Positions 1-12,946 of a DNA stretch of 64,000 bases are shown piece by piece (within the stretch, counting starts at the first letter, position 1; each line of letters starts with the position of its first letter). A program made the position numbers and the translations under genes. This DNA comes from Epiperipatus broadwayi (lineage: Eukaryota > Onychophora > Udeonychophora > Euonychophora > Peripatidae): NCBI GenBank assembly GCA_028023455.1, contig JAQFVV010000274.1, positions 1,175,350 to 1,239,349 on the forward strand, given 5' to 3'. The notes beneath the pieces were generated by a model. That model had not been told where the DNA came from, made no database searches, and was given only the letters and a program-made list of their open reading frames with translations.

Positions 1-3000
1 TGGTGCAAACGATCCCAGAAATCGCTGAATTAAGTTAATACTCGATGGATCTATTGGATGAAGGGACTCACAGGTGCATGGGAGTGATTGGATGAAAAAA
101 ATTCAAGGTGTGAGGGCGGGAGAAGAGAGAAATTACAAGGGGAATTACGAAAAGAAAAGGAATTAGCAGAATCACCGACGTGCTTGGAATAATTAAGTTG
201 CTGATTTTGTAAAGAAAGTTTTCTTTTTACCAGTAGAAATAAAATCTAACTTTCGTATAATAATATAACGGAGATGCGTTGCTGAACCTAAAATTCGCGG
301 CTTGACCGCCGGACCTCCACGCTCAGCTCAGCTGATTGCCCCTAGGATGCTCGTAACACCGGAGAAACTTCACCTAAGGACCACACACGCCTTTGAGACC
401 TCGCAAATTGCCAGAATGCTTAGTTAATAAAGAAATCATAGCTCAGGATCCTTCATACAGGCTGTCTACGTTCCACAGGTAGCTATCTTTAAATTAATCG
501 TACTCACTTATGCACCAGAGTAGATAAACTTTAAAGACAATAACTAGTGAAAAACATTTAGCTAAATGATAAAATTACTCGCGACCATAAATGAATGATT
601 AAAGAACTTAACCAGAATAAGTTGTCTACAAATAAACATCCTTTAAATATATGTGCGAAGTCACATTTAATTCTATAGTTAATTTATCTCAGCTTGCCAG
701 TCATATACCGGCATAAAATTGTTATTAAATAGATTAGAATAAACCATTTGTTTAATTAGTATTTTGTTATTGATTGATTGGAATTTCAACTCACATTTAT
801 ATGATAGGGAATGAGTGCTGGAGTGATCCGATTTGTTTTTTGTTATGAATGAATGCATTTGATATTTTTGGTGTTGGGATTTGATTAAACTTATGTTTAT
901 ATTACTATACCTTTCTTAGATTAATATTAAGCTTTGATTGATTTGTTCTGTGGGATATAGGGCGGGCCCTAATACGATAAGTCTGATTGATCGCGATTGA
1001 AAGGTCACATATGCGATATAATTTGAAAGGTGATATTGGCTGTGTTTGTTTCTTGCTTCCGACTGGAGTGATGCACGGGCATGTTTTGTGATATAGGTGA
1101 GTGAGCTTATGCACATACGTGGCGGACTCTTGTAAAGTTCTGGCGCCTACTACTTGGATTCCATCCGAATTTACTTATAAATAAATAAAAGCGTACGTGT
1201 ATAGGTGTTTGAAATTATCTTCACCGAACATTATGTAACTCCCCAGACGCTAGAACACAGCAGATTCATAGGAGTGAATCACCAAACCAAAATACGAGAA
1301 TTTCACCGTAGGAATACGGCAAAAGCGTCCAGATATAAAGGACGTGACTTTAATGTGCTTTCGGCACGGAAACCGTCGAGTGGGGCGGTTACAATACGTA
1401 AAGTGCTTCTATATTATATAACAAATTTATGATTACAGATAATTATTGAATTGTACTTTAAGATGAATATGGGATAAAGCAAAACATGCTATTGTACATC
1501 ATGTTATTTCCTAACAGTTGCATTAAACCTCTATTTATTTATTTTTTTACTTTATTGTAAAACACACTAGAGGATGCCTGCAGTCCAAAGTAAACAAGCA
1601 CTGGAATATTTAAAGGTGAATCAGTTAAGAATCAAGGTGTTTACCATACACAACTACAACAGACACTATTGTACCCATCTATCCTTTCCTAGGAAAATGA
1701 TTTGATGAATCAAACTGCTTTTGGAGAACAAAATGCCTAACTAACAAATACTACTTCTATTAGGATGATTTTTAATGAACTTTGTTCCAACTACAATTTT
1801 TAATCAAGAAATTAATATTGTAAATTTTTGTTTGATTTTTTTATTTTTATTATCTATATTGTATTTTCACACTCTGATGCTAGAAGCTTCATTTTTCAGA
1901 ATTAGCAAACAAAAAATGGGGGGATTATTCACTTAGATATTTTTCAATTTTTTATTGTAAATAAAATTTAGGTTAATCCACCTGCTTCACATCAGATTAT
2001 CCACTTAAATAACAAGGTAAGATTCTCTACATTTATTTTTATACATAATATTGCAACACTTAATACATAATACATATTATACGTTTTATTTTGTTGATTA
2101 ATCCTGTATATATTTTCCCAGTATGATTGACTAATCAACTAGTATTAATTTCTATATGTATCATATATATATAAATTGAAGGAAATTTAAATTAAATAGA
2201 TTGTTAAAATCAGTAAATATATAATTTAGCTAACCAGCATCTCAATCATCTTAAATTATTATTTATTTTTCTATATAATTATGATTTGTAAAGAATGAGT
2301 AACACAGATGGATTTCTACCATGGGGTATAAGGGATGGATCTGGAGAATTATTAATTAATAAAATGATAGAAGTTCACATGTGACACATATATATTATTA
2401 ATTTTTTTTTATCATTACTATTGTTATTATACTTTATGTTATTTATCATTGTTAATAAATGTTTAAGAGTTTATATTATTCTGGTCTTTGGTTTATTGGG
2501 TTGTCCTGATATTCCAGTTTATAAACAATTATGCATGCACACACATATATTTTCCTTGTCATATAAAAGTTGTAAAGTAAAAGAAATATAATAAATGCTA
2601 GTTGTAACTTATATATAGGTGCAGGAATTGCTGTGTGTAACCGTTCATATCTGTTAAGGGAGTCAAAAGCAATATTCTCTCTGGGCTTGAATATTAGGGC
2701 ATAATGGAATCGTAAAGGGGTGAAAGTGGATGAACTAATCTAAATTGCATTTGATATTATTAAACAGGGATAGAGCTGGTCAATTAAAGTGCATGCAATC
2801 ATTGGTTAAGCATTTCATAAGGTTTTCATTAGCATTCTACCTGAAGACCCAAAGTCCGTAGTTAGATGCAACTTTCTCCCCTTCCAAGCCTGGTAGGTCT
2901 CTGCAGACTGTCATCAGGGGCAATAAATTAGGGCACATTAAGTCATAGTCTCCAGATTGCTACATCTGCATAGTATCACAGTCCGCAAATTATTTTCCCA

Positions 3001-3080
3001 TCTGTTACATCTGGTGTGTGGGCAAGTGCGAATCCAGGCATAGTCGACTGTCCGTTATAGTATAGAGAACCCACCAATAA
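1..3080. other. Unassigned AT-rich stretch
   Basis: No gene or known repeat is recognised here. The base composition is uneven: a less AT-rich patch lies at about 290-420 and another at about 2840-3070. Short open frames exist (for example around 1205-1432, opening with GTG), but they show no family motif and no codon signature. The end of this stretch abuts the truncated 5' side of a decayed gag gene. It does not resemble the LTR ends seen elsewhere in the window, so the 5' LTR of that element is missing or rearranged. Confidence 0.4.
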
Positions 3081-3086
3081 GATATA

Positions 3087-4978
3087 ATGAAGTATTTTGA
3101 ATCAGTGATTAAAAATCTTGAAGATATGAGAAAAGATATGAAAGAGGAGAGTAATAAAAGTAGTATTAAATTTGATTCTTTTAAAGAAGATATGAGAAAT
3201 AGTATTAAATTTGATTCTTTGAAAGAAGACATAAAGAAAATTAGTATAAATTCAGATGTGAAATTAGAATCCCTTAGTGAAAATATTAAAGTTGGAGAAA
3301 AACTTGAGAAGAAATTAGATTTTGTATAGATAATCTAAATCAAAAACTTGATGATAATTCTAAAACTATGAAGAATTTTGAAAAAGTCAAGGATAAATTT
3401 GATAATCTTGATTTAAGGTTTAGCAAGAATAAGGAAGCAATTGAATCTTTAAAAATAGAAGTTATAAAGATTGATGTCAAAAATCAGGAAATATTAGAAA
3501 CATTTTGCGAATTTTCTGAAAATACCATTAAGAGCTTTAAAAGGTCAAATAGAAGAATCTATCAATCAGTGTAAAATAAATTATAGTGATTTAACTCTAA
3601 AGATTGACAGTTATAAGTTGAATGTTGACAATGAGATTTGTGGAGTTAAAAGCCAAATTGATCGTGTTAGTGAGGACATCAGAATTATTAAAGGTAAAAT
3701 AGTTCAGACTAAAGTAAACATAAAGGAAGAGATAGAAAAGTAATTGTTAGACAAATTTAAGGATTTAGATGTTAAAAAAACAGATGAGCACAAATGTCGG
3801 TCTAAAGTAGGTGAAAATTTGAAACATATGCAAAAGGACATAAAAGAGCAAATGGGTATATAAGAAAAGAACAGTGATAAATGTAAGGAAATATTAGATC
3901 AAAATTTAGACAAATTTAGAAAGGAGCAGAAAGTGTATGTTAAACAAGTACTTGAGCAGATTGATTTTGAAGGAAAATTTCAACAGATCTACGATCAGAT
4001 GGAGATGAAAACTATAAATGATAAAAAAACAGAATTAGTAAAAAAGAAAATAGTATATAAGACATATGAAGATTATATTAGTTCGTCACGATAAAAAAAA
4101 GTAGAATCTGTAAAGAAAGATGATGATAATCAGTCGGAACACACTATTGTTAAAGATATTGATAACAGATCAGTTGAAAGTGTTACTCATGAGACAGGTG
4201 CAAATAGTTCGATGGCCTTACGTTTCATGAAAGTTAAGCCATTTAAAGGAGAGTACACAGAAAACTTCCTCAGAGTTCTTGAATAAATTAGATGAGTTAT
4301 TTTCCTTATGCTCACTATCAGAGAAGGAAAAGATAGCTATTTGTAGCAACCATTTATATGGAACTACCAAGGATTGGTGGCAGTCACTTTTCAAAAAACC
4401 AGTAACTTATGGTGATTTTAAATGCCTTATAATAGGAAGTTTTTGGAATTCTGATAAGCAAGATAGTATCATATACCAAATTACCCAGGAAAAATACCAT
4501 AGCAGCAAAGGTAGTTACACAAGTTTTGTAAGAAACCAGACTGTTAGGTTAACGACATTAACTGCTTGTCCATTGTCGGAAGGACAAATCGTGAGGTTAG
4601 TAAGACATAATTTGCCTAGGAATGTCGAACAGTTACTGATAGCTGCCGATCGTTGTTCAATTGAAGACGTTTCGGAGGTGTTAGATGCTCTTGAAGTAAC
4701 TGAGATATCTGTAGACACTAGATTTAAGATAAATATGGAGAGAAGTAATTATCCATTGTCCAATATTAATGTAAATACTGGAATGAGATCTCTTGCAGGA
4801 TTCAAAAGAAGATATGAATATAAAGATAGAGATACGATGTCTCCTCATGTAAGAAAAATTGTTAGATTTGATAAATTTAGGAATAGAAGTGAAAATCAAC
4901 AATCAGCCTTCTTCTAGTGGCATGACCACAATATTAAAAAGGCCAACTAATAAAGTTAGTGATCAAAAGCTAAACTAG
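3087..4978 (+). pseudogene. gag: Decayed Ty3/gypsy gag
   Basis: This is a broken relative of the intact gag at 36055-38193. The first half encodes Lys/Glu-rich coiled-coil fragments, split by several stops (near 3328, 3573, 3741, 3861 and 4092). The second half (4279-4917) is an open frame covering the capsid-like region. It contains the NHLYGTTKDWWQSL block, the counterpart of NHLGGTAKDWWQSL in the intact copy, and the PLSEGQIVR and RHNLPRNVEQLLIAADR blocks. The gene ends at a degenerate frameshift site, G CTA AAC followed by TAG (4969-4978). The N-terminus is missing, so the element is 5' truncated. It cannot be functional. Confidence 0.85.
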
Positions 4979-4989
4979 AAAGGTCTTTG

Positions 4990-7900
4990 TATGTTAGTTT
5001 CTCTTTGCAAAAACCCGGTGCTAACAAAATACGGAACAATCAGATGTGGATGCTTAATACTTTAGATCTTGATATTGATTTTCTAGAGCCATTTACTATA
5101 GGCGAACCAAGTCAGAATTGAAGCCTTAATTGACTCTGGAAGTCAAGCTTCCATATTATCAGAATCAACATATCAAAATCTGGTGAACATGGAAGGTGAT
5201 ATACCTTCATTACCAGTAAAGCAAATACAGGTAACTCTAGCAAATGGAAAGAGAACAAAGTTATCAAATAAACAAGTTTGGATTACCTTCAAAATAAGTA
5301 ATACAGAGTTTGGGAATGTTTTCTTTATTATGCCTGGGTTAATACATGAAGCCATAATAGGTGCTGACTTCATGATTTTAAATAAGTGTCAAATTGATTT
5401 TTATAATAAAAATTTTTATTTGTAAGAAGGAAAGACTCAATTTTGAAAATAGTATGCATAACATTCTAGTCAATTACTATGCATCCATAATACATTAATT
5501 GATGCTAGCATAAAGGCCAAAATTGAACATGTACATGCAGTCAATTCTAAATTGGGTGAAAATTTATATCAACTAATGTACAATCTTAAAAGCATATTTT
5601 CTAAAATCCCCGGTATAATAAAAGGATATACCCATAGGATGAAATTGAAGAGTATTGATCCTTTCCATCAAAAGATGTACCCAATACCTTACCAATATAA
5701 TATGAGGTACAGAGTCAAATTGATAAGATGCTGGAGTGGAATATAATTAAAAAGTACCCTTCTCCTTACATAAACCCATTGGTTATTGTAAAGAAAAAGA
5801 ATGGTAATATTAGGGCATGTCTAGATACTTGCATGCTAAATGCTGTATCTATACCAGAGCATGACATTCCTCCACTCGTACATGAGCTCCTAACTAAATT
5901 TCATAAGAGGTCAATTTTCTCTACATTTGATCTAACAGTTAGTTATTGACAAATACCACTGCATGAGAATGATCAGCAGTATACAGCATTTTGATTTCAA
6001 GGCCAGTCGTATGTTTTCAGACGAATGCCTTTTGGTCTTATCAATAGTGGTGCTGGCTTGTTCAGATATTTGGACATGATTTTTTCAAAACAATTGAAGG
6101 AAAAAATCATCATGTATGTGGACGATATAGTCATTGCTTCTGATAATTTATAGGAACATCAACATTTAGAATTATTTTTCACTGAATGTCATATGAAAAA
6201 TGTTAAAATTAATATAGAGAAATGTTCGATAGCAGCCAAAAAAATCATTTTTCTGGGTCATTTAATAAATGAACATGGAATCCAACCCCATCCTGAAAAG
6301 ATTGCAGCTATTCAATGCTTCCCCATTCCAAAAACAGTAAAATAACTAAAATTATTTTTTTTGGATTATGCAATTATTACAATAGATTTTATAAAATTTT
6401 GCTGAATATACTATACATTTATCTCAGTTAATAAAGAAAGCTGAAATGTAATGTAATTAAGAATAAAATTTTAAAATACGTAATTTTAATATATACTGAT
6501 TTAATAAAACTTATGTACAGACAGGTAGTAGTTATTATGGTCTGTTGATAGTGTTATATCAACTCGATGAGGATCAGGTACCTCATGTATTATACTTCTT
6601 AAGCCGACATCTAAGAAGTGGTGAGTTGAATTACACTATTACTGAAAAGGAGACCCTAGCTGTTGTCTGGGCTTTTCAGAAATTGCGTCAATTTTTATTG
6701 GGTTCAGAAGTGATTGTGTTGACCGACCATAGGAGCTTGGAGTTTTAAACAAAAGCTACCTCAGTAATGAGAGACTTGTTAGATGGAGCTTGTATCTCCA
6801 ACAATTCAATTACAGAGTTATCTATATTGAAGCGAGACAGAATATCCCTGCTGATATTCTTAGCCGCCATCATATTTGTCTGATTTCACAACATCCTGAT
6901 ACTCAAAATATAATTATTAGTAACATCGATTTGGTTAGGGATGAATCTATAGTGAATGATTATGATAATTTCACTTATGATTCAAGGTCAGGATCAGAAA
7001 TTAAATAAAATCATGACTATTTTAAATAATCATAATAACATAAACAGTAAAAATAAATATATTAGAAATATTTATAGTAATTATAAGATGTATCAGAATC
7101 TACTTATGTATAATTAAAAATCAAATCAGAGGGAATCATGGAAGATAGTTGTACCTAACTCTAAGATTGATAAATTAATAATGTATGTTCATTGTAATTA
7201 TGGTCACTATGGTGCACCAAAGATAATGTATGTCTTGAAGTCTATCTTTTACTGGGATAGAATCTATAAATGTGTAATAAGGAAAATTAAAACATGTTCT
7301 ACTTGCTTAACATCTAAATACTGTAATAAGTCTTATGTAGGTATTATGCAGCCTATTATTCCCGATCCATCTAATGAATTATTAGCGATCAATTTTTATG
7401 GGCCTCTTCCACGATTTAAACAACAAACATTTATTTTAGTAACTTATGATGTTTTTAGTAAATTAGTATCAGCATATCCAATGCCTAAAACTAGTGCACA
7501 TGCATGCTTAATTACCAATTTCCATTAGCAGGGAAACCAAAAATAATACTTACAGATCATGCTACAACCTTTACATCTGGTAGAAGGAATGAGTGGAATC
7601 AAGCTCAAAACCTCATATACATTATGAGCTCCATAAGAAACCCTCAATCTAATCATTGCGAATGTGTTATGCGGGAGCTTAGTCGGTTATTTAGACTTTA
7701 TGTAGCCGATGATCACAAAAAATGGGTTCATAAACTTCCTGAGGTTGTTAATTACATTAATAGTACATACAATGAATCTACTGGTTTTACACATAACCGT
7801 TTACATTATGGTAGACATGAACAATTATTAATTAAAACACTTATACCAATCAATAAGGGAACAAATTAATAGGGATGAAGATATTAATCAGGCTAAAGTG

Positions 7901-8164
7901 AAGCTTCATATTAGGAGTGCTAAAAGAGTAAAAAATCCCATAATAGACCACATCTATTTAAAGTTAATGAATTATTTCTGGTTAGAACACCCCATGTTAG
8001 CAACCTTCAGAGAAATCAGTTTAAAAAAATTCCTTAGTCTGTATGAGGGTCCATATAAAATATCTTGCAAGGTAGGTGAAAATGCGTTTGTGTTAGTTAC
8101 ACCAGATGGTGAGAAAGGAACTTATAATGCAAAAAGTTTGATTCCGCATCCTTCTGAAGTGTAA
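4990..8164 (+). pseudogene. pol: Decayed Ty3/gypsy pol (PR-RT-RH-IN)
   Basis: This follows the decayed gag and is collinear with the intact pol at 38181-41474. Recognisable blocks, in order, are the aspartic protease (DSGSQAS near 5136), reverse transcriptase with the YVDD box near 6115, RNase H (TEKETLAVVWAF and TDHRSLEF, 6640-6748), the integrase zinc-binding region (YVHCNYGHYG near 7181), the integrase core, and a GPY/F-like end (YEGPYKI near 8043). Frames are broken by many stops and indels, for example at 5948, 5991, 6151 and 6343, with a deletion near 6390-6480. It is a dead copy, clearly older than the element at 28-46 kb. Confidence 0.9.
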
Positions 8165-8365
8165 ATGATAATTTTTTTAGGAGTGTTTTGGGTTGAGATT
8201 ATTAATGTGATGTTCAAATGCTTTATAAATTCTTTTATATCAAAATAGTTTATTATTATATGCAATAGTACATGATAAATTTTAATTATAAAAGTAATAG
8301 ATATTAATTATAATGTGAATTGGTTAAATATTGAGATTGATGGTTAATTTAAAATTTTTATCCAT

Positions 8366-8375
8366 AGGGAGAGGA
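8366..8375 (+). promoter_or_regulatory. Polypurine tract of the decayed gypsy element
   Basis: The purine run AGGGAGAGGA lies two bases before the TG that opens the 3' LTR. It occupies the same place as the GAAGGAGGAGG run at 41648-41658 in the intact element. The position fits the plus-strand primer of LTR-retrotransposon reverse transcription. Confidence 0.6.
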
Positions 8376-9215
8376 TATGTACCATTTTGTTTAGGTCTTA
8401 GTAAATTGTTTTTATCAATTTTACTAAAAATTTTAAAGCTAAGATGTATCTCAGTGGTGTGATGTTGATGTTTTGTTAACAATCTTTTAAAAGTCTAATT
8501 AAAGTAAAATAAGAATATTTGCTGTGTAAAATTTATGCTAATATTTGAGAAAAATGTTTAAATAATGATGAATGGTAATAGTGTATGGTTGGGAAAACTG
8601 GACATGATATATACTGCATTAATAGGTCTTGTAAATAAATGTTTAAAGTAAATTTTAAAAGTAATAACTTAGTGTTAAATAAATAGTATATTTTAGTAAT
8701 AAAAAAATGTTGTCGTCGATGAGCCACCATATCCCACTGGATGGCGCTGTTTTCGCACTAAAACACATAAAAATGCCGTTTCCACGGCCGACACGTTCGA
8801 ACCTGCGTTTTCTATAATACAATTTTTTTGTTGTACTACAGATTGCAGGCCGCTATGTCGCATCACAGTATAGCATGTATGTTTACGCAACAAATACATT
8901 TTCCCAATTCGCATAGTTTATAAAATTGTTACGGCTTGGGGAGAGGGTGTGTTTTTTTGAATTGGATGGAAATGTTATTTTCATTGGTTTTTTTTATTTT
9001 AAAGTATTGAAATGTTCAGATTTTGTAAAGTAATAATTAACAGACTTTTTACACCGTAGTGTATTGAAGTTTTAAGTAGTAAATGTTGACGAGATATATG
9101 TATAAAGTAAATTGGAATTAGGTAACGCGTCAAGTAACGTACTGTTCGTAACATTTCCATGAGACATTTTAAGATTGTACTGTGTGTATATTTTTGAAAT
9201 AAAAAAGAGCGTTAA

Positions 9216-9325
9216 TGTCTTGCGTTGTTAGCCGAGAGGTATCGCAGCCGCCATGCAAGCAAGTAATTGGTTGCAGATGGTTGTGGGTTCACGTCCTGGC
9301 CGGTGCTATGACATATGAAAAAAAA
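9216..9325 (+). mobile_element. tRNA-derived SINE inserted in MITE copy 1
   Basis: The segment carries an A-box-like TTAGCCGAGAGG and a B-box-like GGGTTCACGTCC about 55 bases apart, and ends in an A-run. The 8-bp sequence AGCGTTAA flanks it on both sides (9208-9215 and 9326-9333). MITE copy 2 (near 50525-50545) lacks the segment, so it is an insertion. The box order shows that the internal RNA polymerase III promoter is on the + strand. The tRNA of origin is not clear because the arms no longer fold well. Confidence 0.7.
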
Positions 9326-9590
9326 AGCGTTAACACAAAAATATCCAGTAAGAAAAGTACAATTGTACACTGTTTATTTAAATGTCATAAAAAGCATATA
9401 TTATAAACATAATATATATATTTGTCGTTGTTTAAAAAAGTTTTAGTTTTTCTTTTCTCCGACTACAGTTATACTTTGTTGAATATAGTTTACGTTTATT
9501 GTTATCATTTATTTTATAGATGTTAGTAAAAAAAAATATTTACAAAAATACGATTTTGATATTTTTTATTTTAGCATTACAAACAGAACA

Positions 9591-9676
9591 CTAACCGTAA
9601 ACCTAACCCTAAAACTAACCTTAAAGCTAACCATAAAACTAAACCTAACCCTAAATCTAACCCTAAACCTAACTAT
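9591..9676 (+). repeat. Degenerate telomere-like (CCCTAA)n block
   Basis: A run of CTAACCCTAAA-like units, often spaced as 12-mers with variants such as CCTTAAAG and CCATAAAA. It lies inside the MITE. The second MITE copy has a shorter version of the same block (50737-50770), so it belongs to the element and is not a chromosome end. Confidence 0.7.
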
Positions 9677-12097
9677 AACAACTTTTACTTGTCATTCGAT
9701 TTGAAATAAGAAATAGTGGTAAACAACAACAACAAAAAAGCAGAAACCCCAGTAAAAAAATCTCTGATAGAAAATTGATTTTTCTAATAAAAAGCAAACT
9801 AAAAAAGACGAATCAAATTGTAATTTGTTTCCTAAAACTAACCCTAAACCTACCGTAACAACTTTTACTTTTAGTTCTCATTCGATTTGAAATAAAAAAT
9901 AGCGGTAAACAACAACAACAAAAAAGCCGTAACCCCAGTAAAAAAATTTCCGATAGAAAATTGATTTTTCTAATAAAAAGCAAACTAAAAAAGACGAATC
10001 AAATTGTAATTTGTTTATTTTATTTTACATTTATTATTATCATTTAATTTGTATACGTTAATAAAAGAATAATATTTGAAATTAAATATTTAAAAAAGAC
10101 GATTTTCTTTGGTTTTTATTTTCGCATTACAAAAAACACATCAAAATTATTATAATTAACGGCCCGGGAATGATCATATTTTATAGTTTAAGCGTGAAAA
10201 GTGCGCCATCGAGTGGGATATAGTAGCTATTCGACGACAACCGTAAAAAATTAATATTTAATAATTGAATTTAAAATATTTATTTAAAGGCAGTATTGTA
10301 AAAAAAAAATGTATATTCGAATTTTGTGATATTAAAATTATTATTCTAAAACTTATATTATTATTTTGATAATATATATATTTTTTTGTAAATTAAATTA
10401 TTTATTTTGTTTCCAGTTAAATTTGAAGTGTTCTATCTGGGTTGTAAGTCATGTGACATATAGACATCTGTACCCGTGTGCTTGCAGGCTTTTTTTTAGT
10501 AAAGTTGCAAAACTGTTTTAAAATTCTATTATAGGATTGAAATAATATATTTGATTACCACAAGATAAAAAATAAAATTAGTTAGTATAAAATATTAAAT
10601 CATATTTTTTGTTTTAAAAATGAATATAATGAATAAAAGTAGATTTTTAGTTTGCTTGGAAAAATATATCCATTAAAAACTAAAAGTGAGATAAAGTATA
10701 AAGATATTCTTTTTAAAAAAATGTTTAATGGATTTAAAGAAACCGTAGAAATTAATTTGGGAATTAAATAATGTAATAAATAATAAATATTAGATGAGAC
10801 ATTATTTATTTTTAGTTTTGCTTCTGCATTGTTGGCTAGGTATGTAAATAAGCTAGCAGGTGATTGTTTAGTCAACAAATTAAATGGGTAATTTATTCCG
10901 GTATAAAAGCCAAGGTTCAATTGTTTTGGAGTGCTTTTATTTCTGTTAGTTAAGTGTGCCATCTAATATAGCCATGTGTATTGCTATAACAGCTCTCTCT
11001 TTTTTATCATTTCATAAAGAGAGTAATTAAATAAGATAAGAAATTGTGCAGTATGTATATGCAGTGCTAAATAATTATAATTCCTTGCCTACCGATTTTG
11101 TCGAAGCCTATGGAAATATTAGAGTTAAATATTTGTTTATATAAAACATCCTGGGAATGGTTGATTGAAAATATGATTGTAACAGTGTTAAATAAAATCA
11201 ATAATTTGTGGATAATGTTAATGTGTTGAACATTAGATGTCAGATTAAAAAAGAAAGATCTACAAGAAATTAAAAGTATAAAATATTTTATGTTGGAAAG
11301 ATAATATTTATACGAGACCAGAAAATAATACGGTATAAAGGAGAAATAAATATGATAACTTTAAGAATAGATTTTTTTTTTAAAATGCAGAAAATACTTT
11401 ATGAACAAAGTATTTTAAATAATTTGTTTTAAAATTATCTTTAAATAAAAGATGAAGAATACAGATAATTATTGGAATACATAATGTATTAAGTCTTTAT
11501 TGTTTTTAAAAGACTATAAACATTATAATAATTTGTGAAAGCTGATAATTTGAAAAAAAATTAATAGAAAATAAATACCTGTAGACGGATAGGAAAAATG
11601 TCTTGGTAATAAATTCTGTATGTTGGATATAAAGAAGGATATAAAAATTAATTTTCTCGAAAATATATTTTAAAAAATACGCAGTAAGTAGATACGGACG
11701 CCTGAATCAATTTCATGGTAGCTTAAAAAAAACACCAGAAGCCATTAGAAAAATCCTAGGAAAAATAATAATTTTTGAAGAATTTTTTCTATTAATAAAT
11801 CCGGATCCTTTAAAGTCGACTTACTTATTTATTTTTATGGTGGAACTTATTTATTTTATTTTATAAAAAACTTTCGTGCAACTTATTTTGTTTGAACTAT
11901 TTAAGCATATGCTACATGGAAGAGGAAGTTGTGTTGGCAAGTTTCATTACCCGAGGAAAAAGAACATTTATTTTTGAAACATATACATTGCGAGAGTCTG
12001 ACAGTTATTTTTTGATTTTTTAATTAACATTACTATTAAGTTGCTTATGTATCTATTAGGGATAAGAAAGGAACATAAAACATTAATTATCTATTAA

Positions 12098-12946
12098 CCC
12101 TTTAACTGTCCAATTGTTCATTCGCTGCAGGTGGTATCACTCAAAGCTTTTAATTAGCCGATGCACAAAATAATGTATCAATTTTTCAAAAGTTATTGAC
12201 CGTTTTTTTAAATATATTCACTTTAGTTTCGTTTTTAAAAAGTATATTAGTAATTTCTCACATTATAAAAATAAACGAAAGTTTGTTCAAAAATAAATTT
12301 TGATTTTTAATTTTAAAAATATTTGTTACGGTTGACATGAAAAGAAACGGCAATCATAATTTCACGTTATGATTTTTTTTTCCCGACTTTGCAATAAATA
12401 AATAATTCTTGCTAAAATCGTAACTATTTTTGTAAAATAATATTTATTTTTGACATATTATATGAAAATAATTTGTATTTTATTTGTATTTCATCAAAAA
12501 ATATTTTTAAAATGCTCTAAAACATTCGTTTATCATTTTCAAAATAAAACAAAAGCGTTCAGAATTTTTAATTTTTGGCAGCCATATAAAAATTTTAACA
12601 GCCAATAAGATTCAAGAAAAGATGATGAGAAGGCGGAGCTTTTCCATTTTCTTTTGTTTACAAAATTTCAACAGCCAATAAGATTCAAGAAAAGATGTGA
12701 AAAGGCAGTGCTTAGTTTTTGTTTGACATAAATCATCAATTAATTGATTTTTTACTTGTAAAATAATTCAATAGATGGCAGTATATTATAAAACTTTTTG
12801 CGTTCTAAAAAATGACGTCAAAACCGTAAACGTAGTCCAAAAACTAAGCAATTTACAGCGATGTCAAATTTACTCGATTAAAAACGAATTTAACGAATAT
12901 GTATCAAAAATTGCCTCGATTAAGAACGAGTCAAACAGTTAAAAGG
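12098..12946. mobile_element. piggyBac-like non-autonomous element
   Basis: TTAA flanks both ends (12094-12097 and 12947-12950). The termini are inverted: CCCTTTAACTGT on the left and CCTTTTAACTGT on the complement of the right, with weaker similarity further in. TTAA duplication with a CC-rich start is the hallmark of piggyBac elements. At 849 bp it has no coding capacity. Inside, a block starting CAGCCAATAAGATTCAAGAA occurs twice in direct orientation (about 12599 and 12671). Removing the element helps bring the host LTR back to the family length. Confidence 0.65.

Larger units (their letters stand above)
8732..10218 (+). mobile_element. TA-flanked MITE copy 1 with telomere-like core
   Basis: The ends are inverted repeats: TCCCACTGGATGGCGC on the left and TCCCACTCGATGGCGC on the complement of the right, continuing with TTTTC and ATAAAA blocks for about 40 bp. 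TA dinucleotides flank both ends. No transposase is encoded. The interior holds a CCCTAA-like block, a tandem duplication of about 180 bp (roughly 9651-10017) and an inserted SINE. A second copy of the family is at 50049-51126. The TA target suggests mobilisation by a Tc1/mariner-like or similar transposase, but the family is not identified. It sits inside the gypsy 3' LTR. Confidence 0.75.

Noticed and set aside
1205-1432. 75-codon plus-strand frame
   Set aside because: It opens with GTG, has no ATG context and no recognisable motif.
10600-10962. 120-codon minus-strand frame
   Set aside because: It lies inside the old gypsy LTR, is composed of AT-biased residues, and has no motif or counterpart in the other LTRs.
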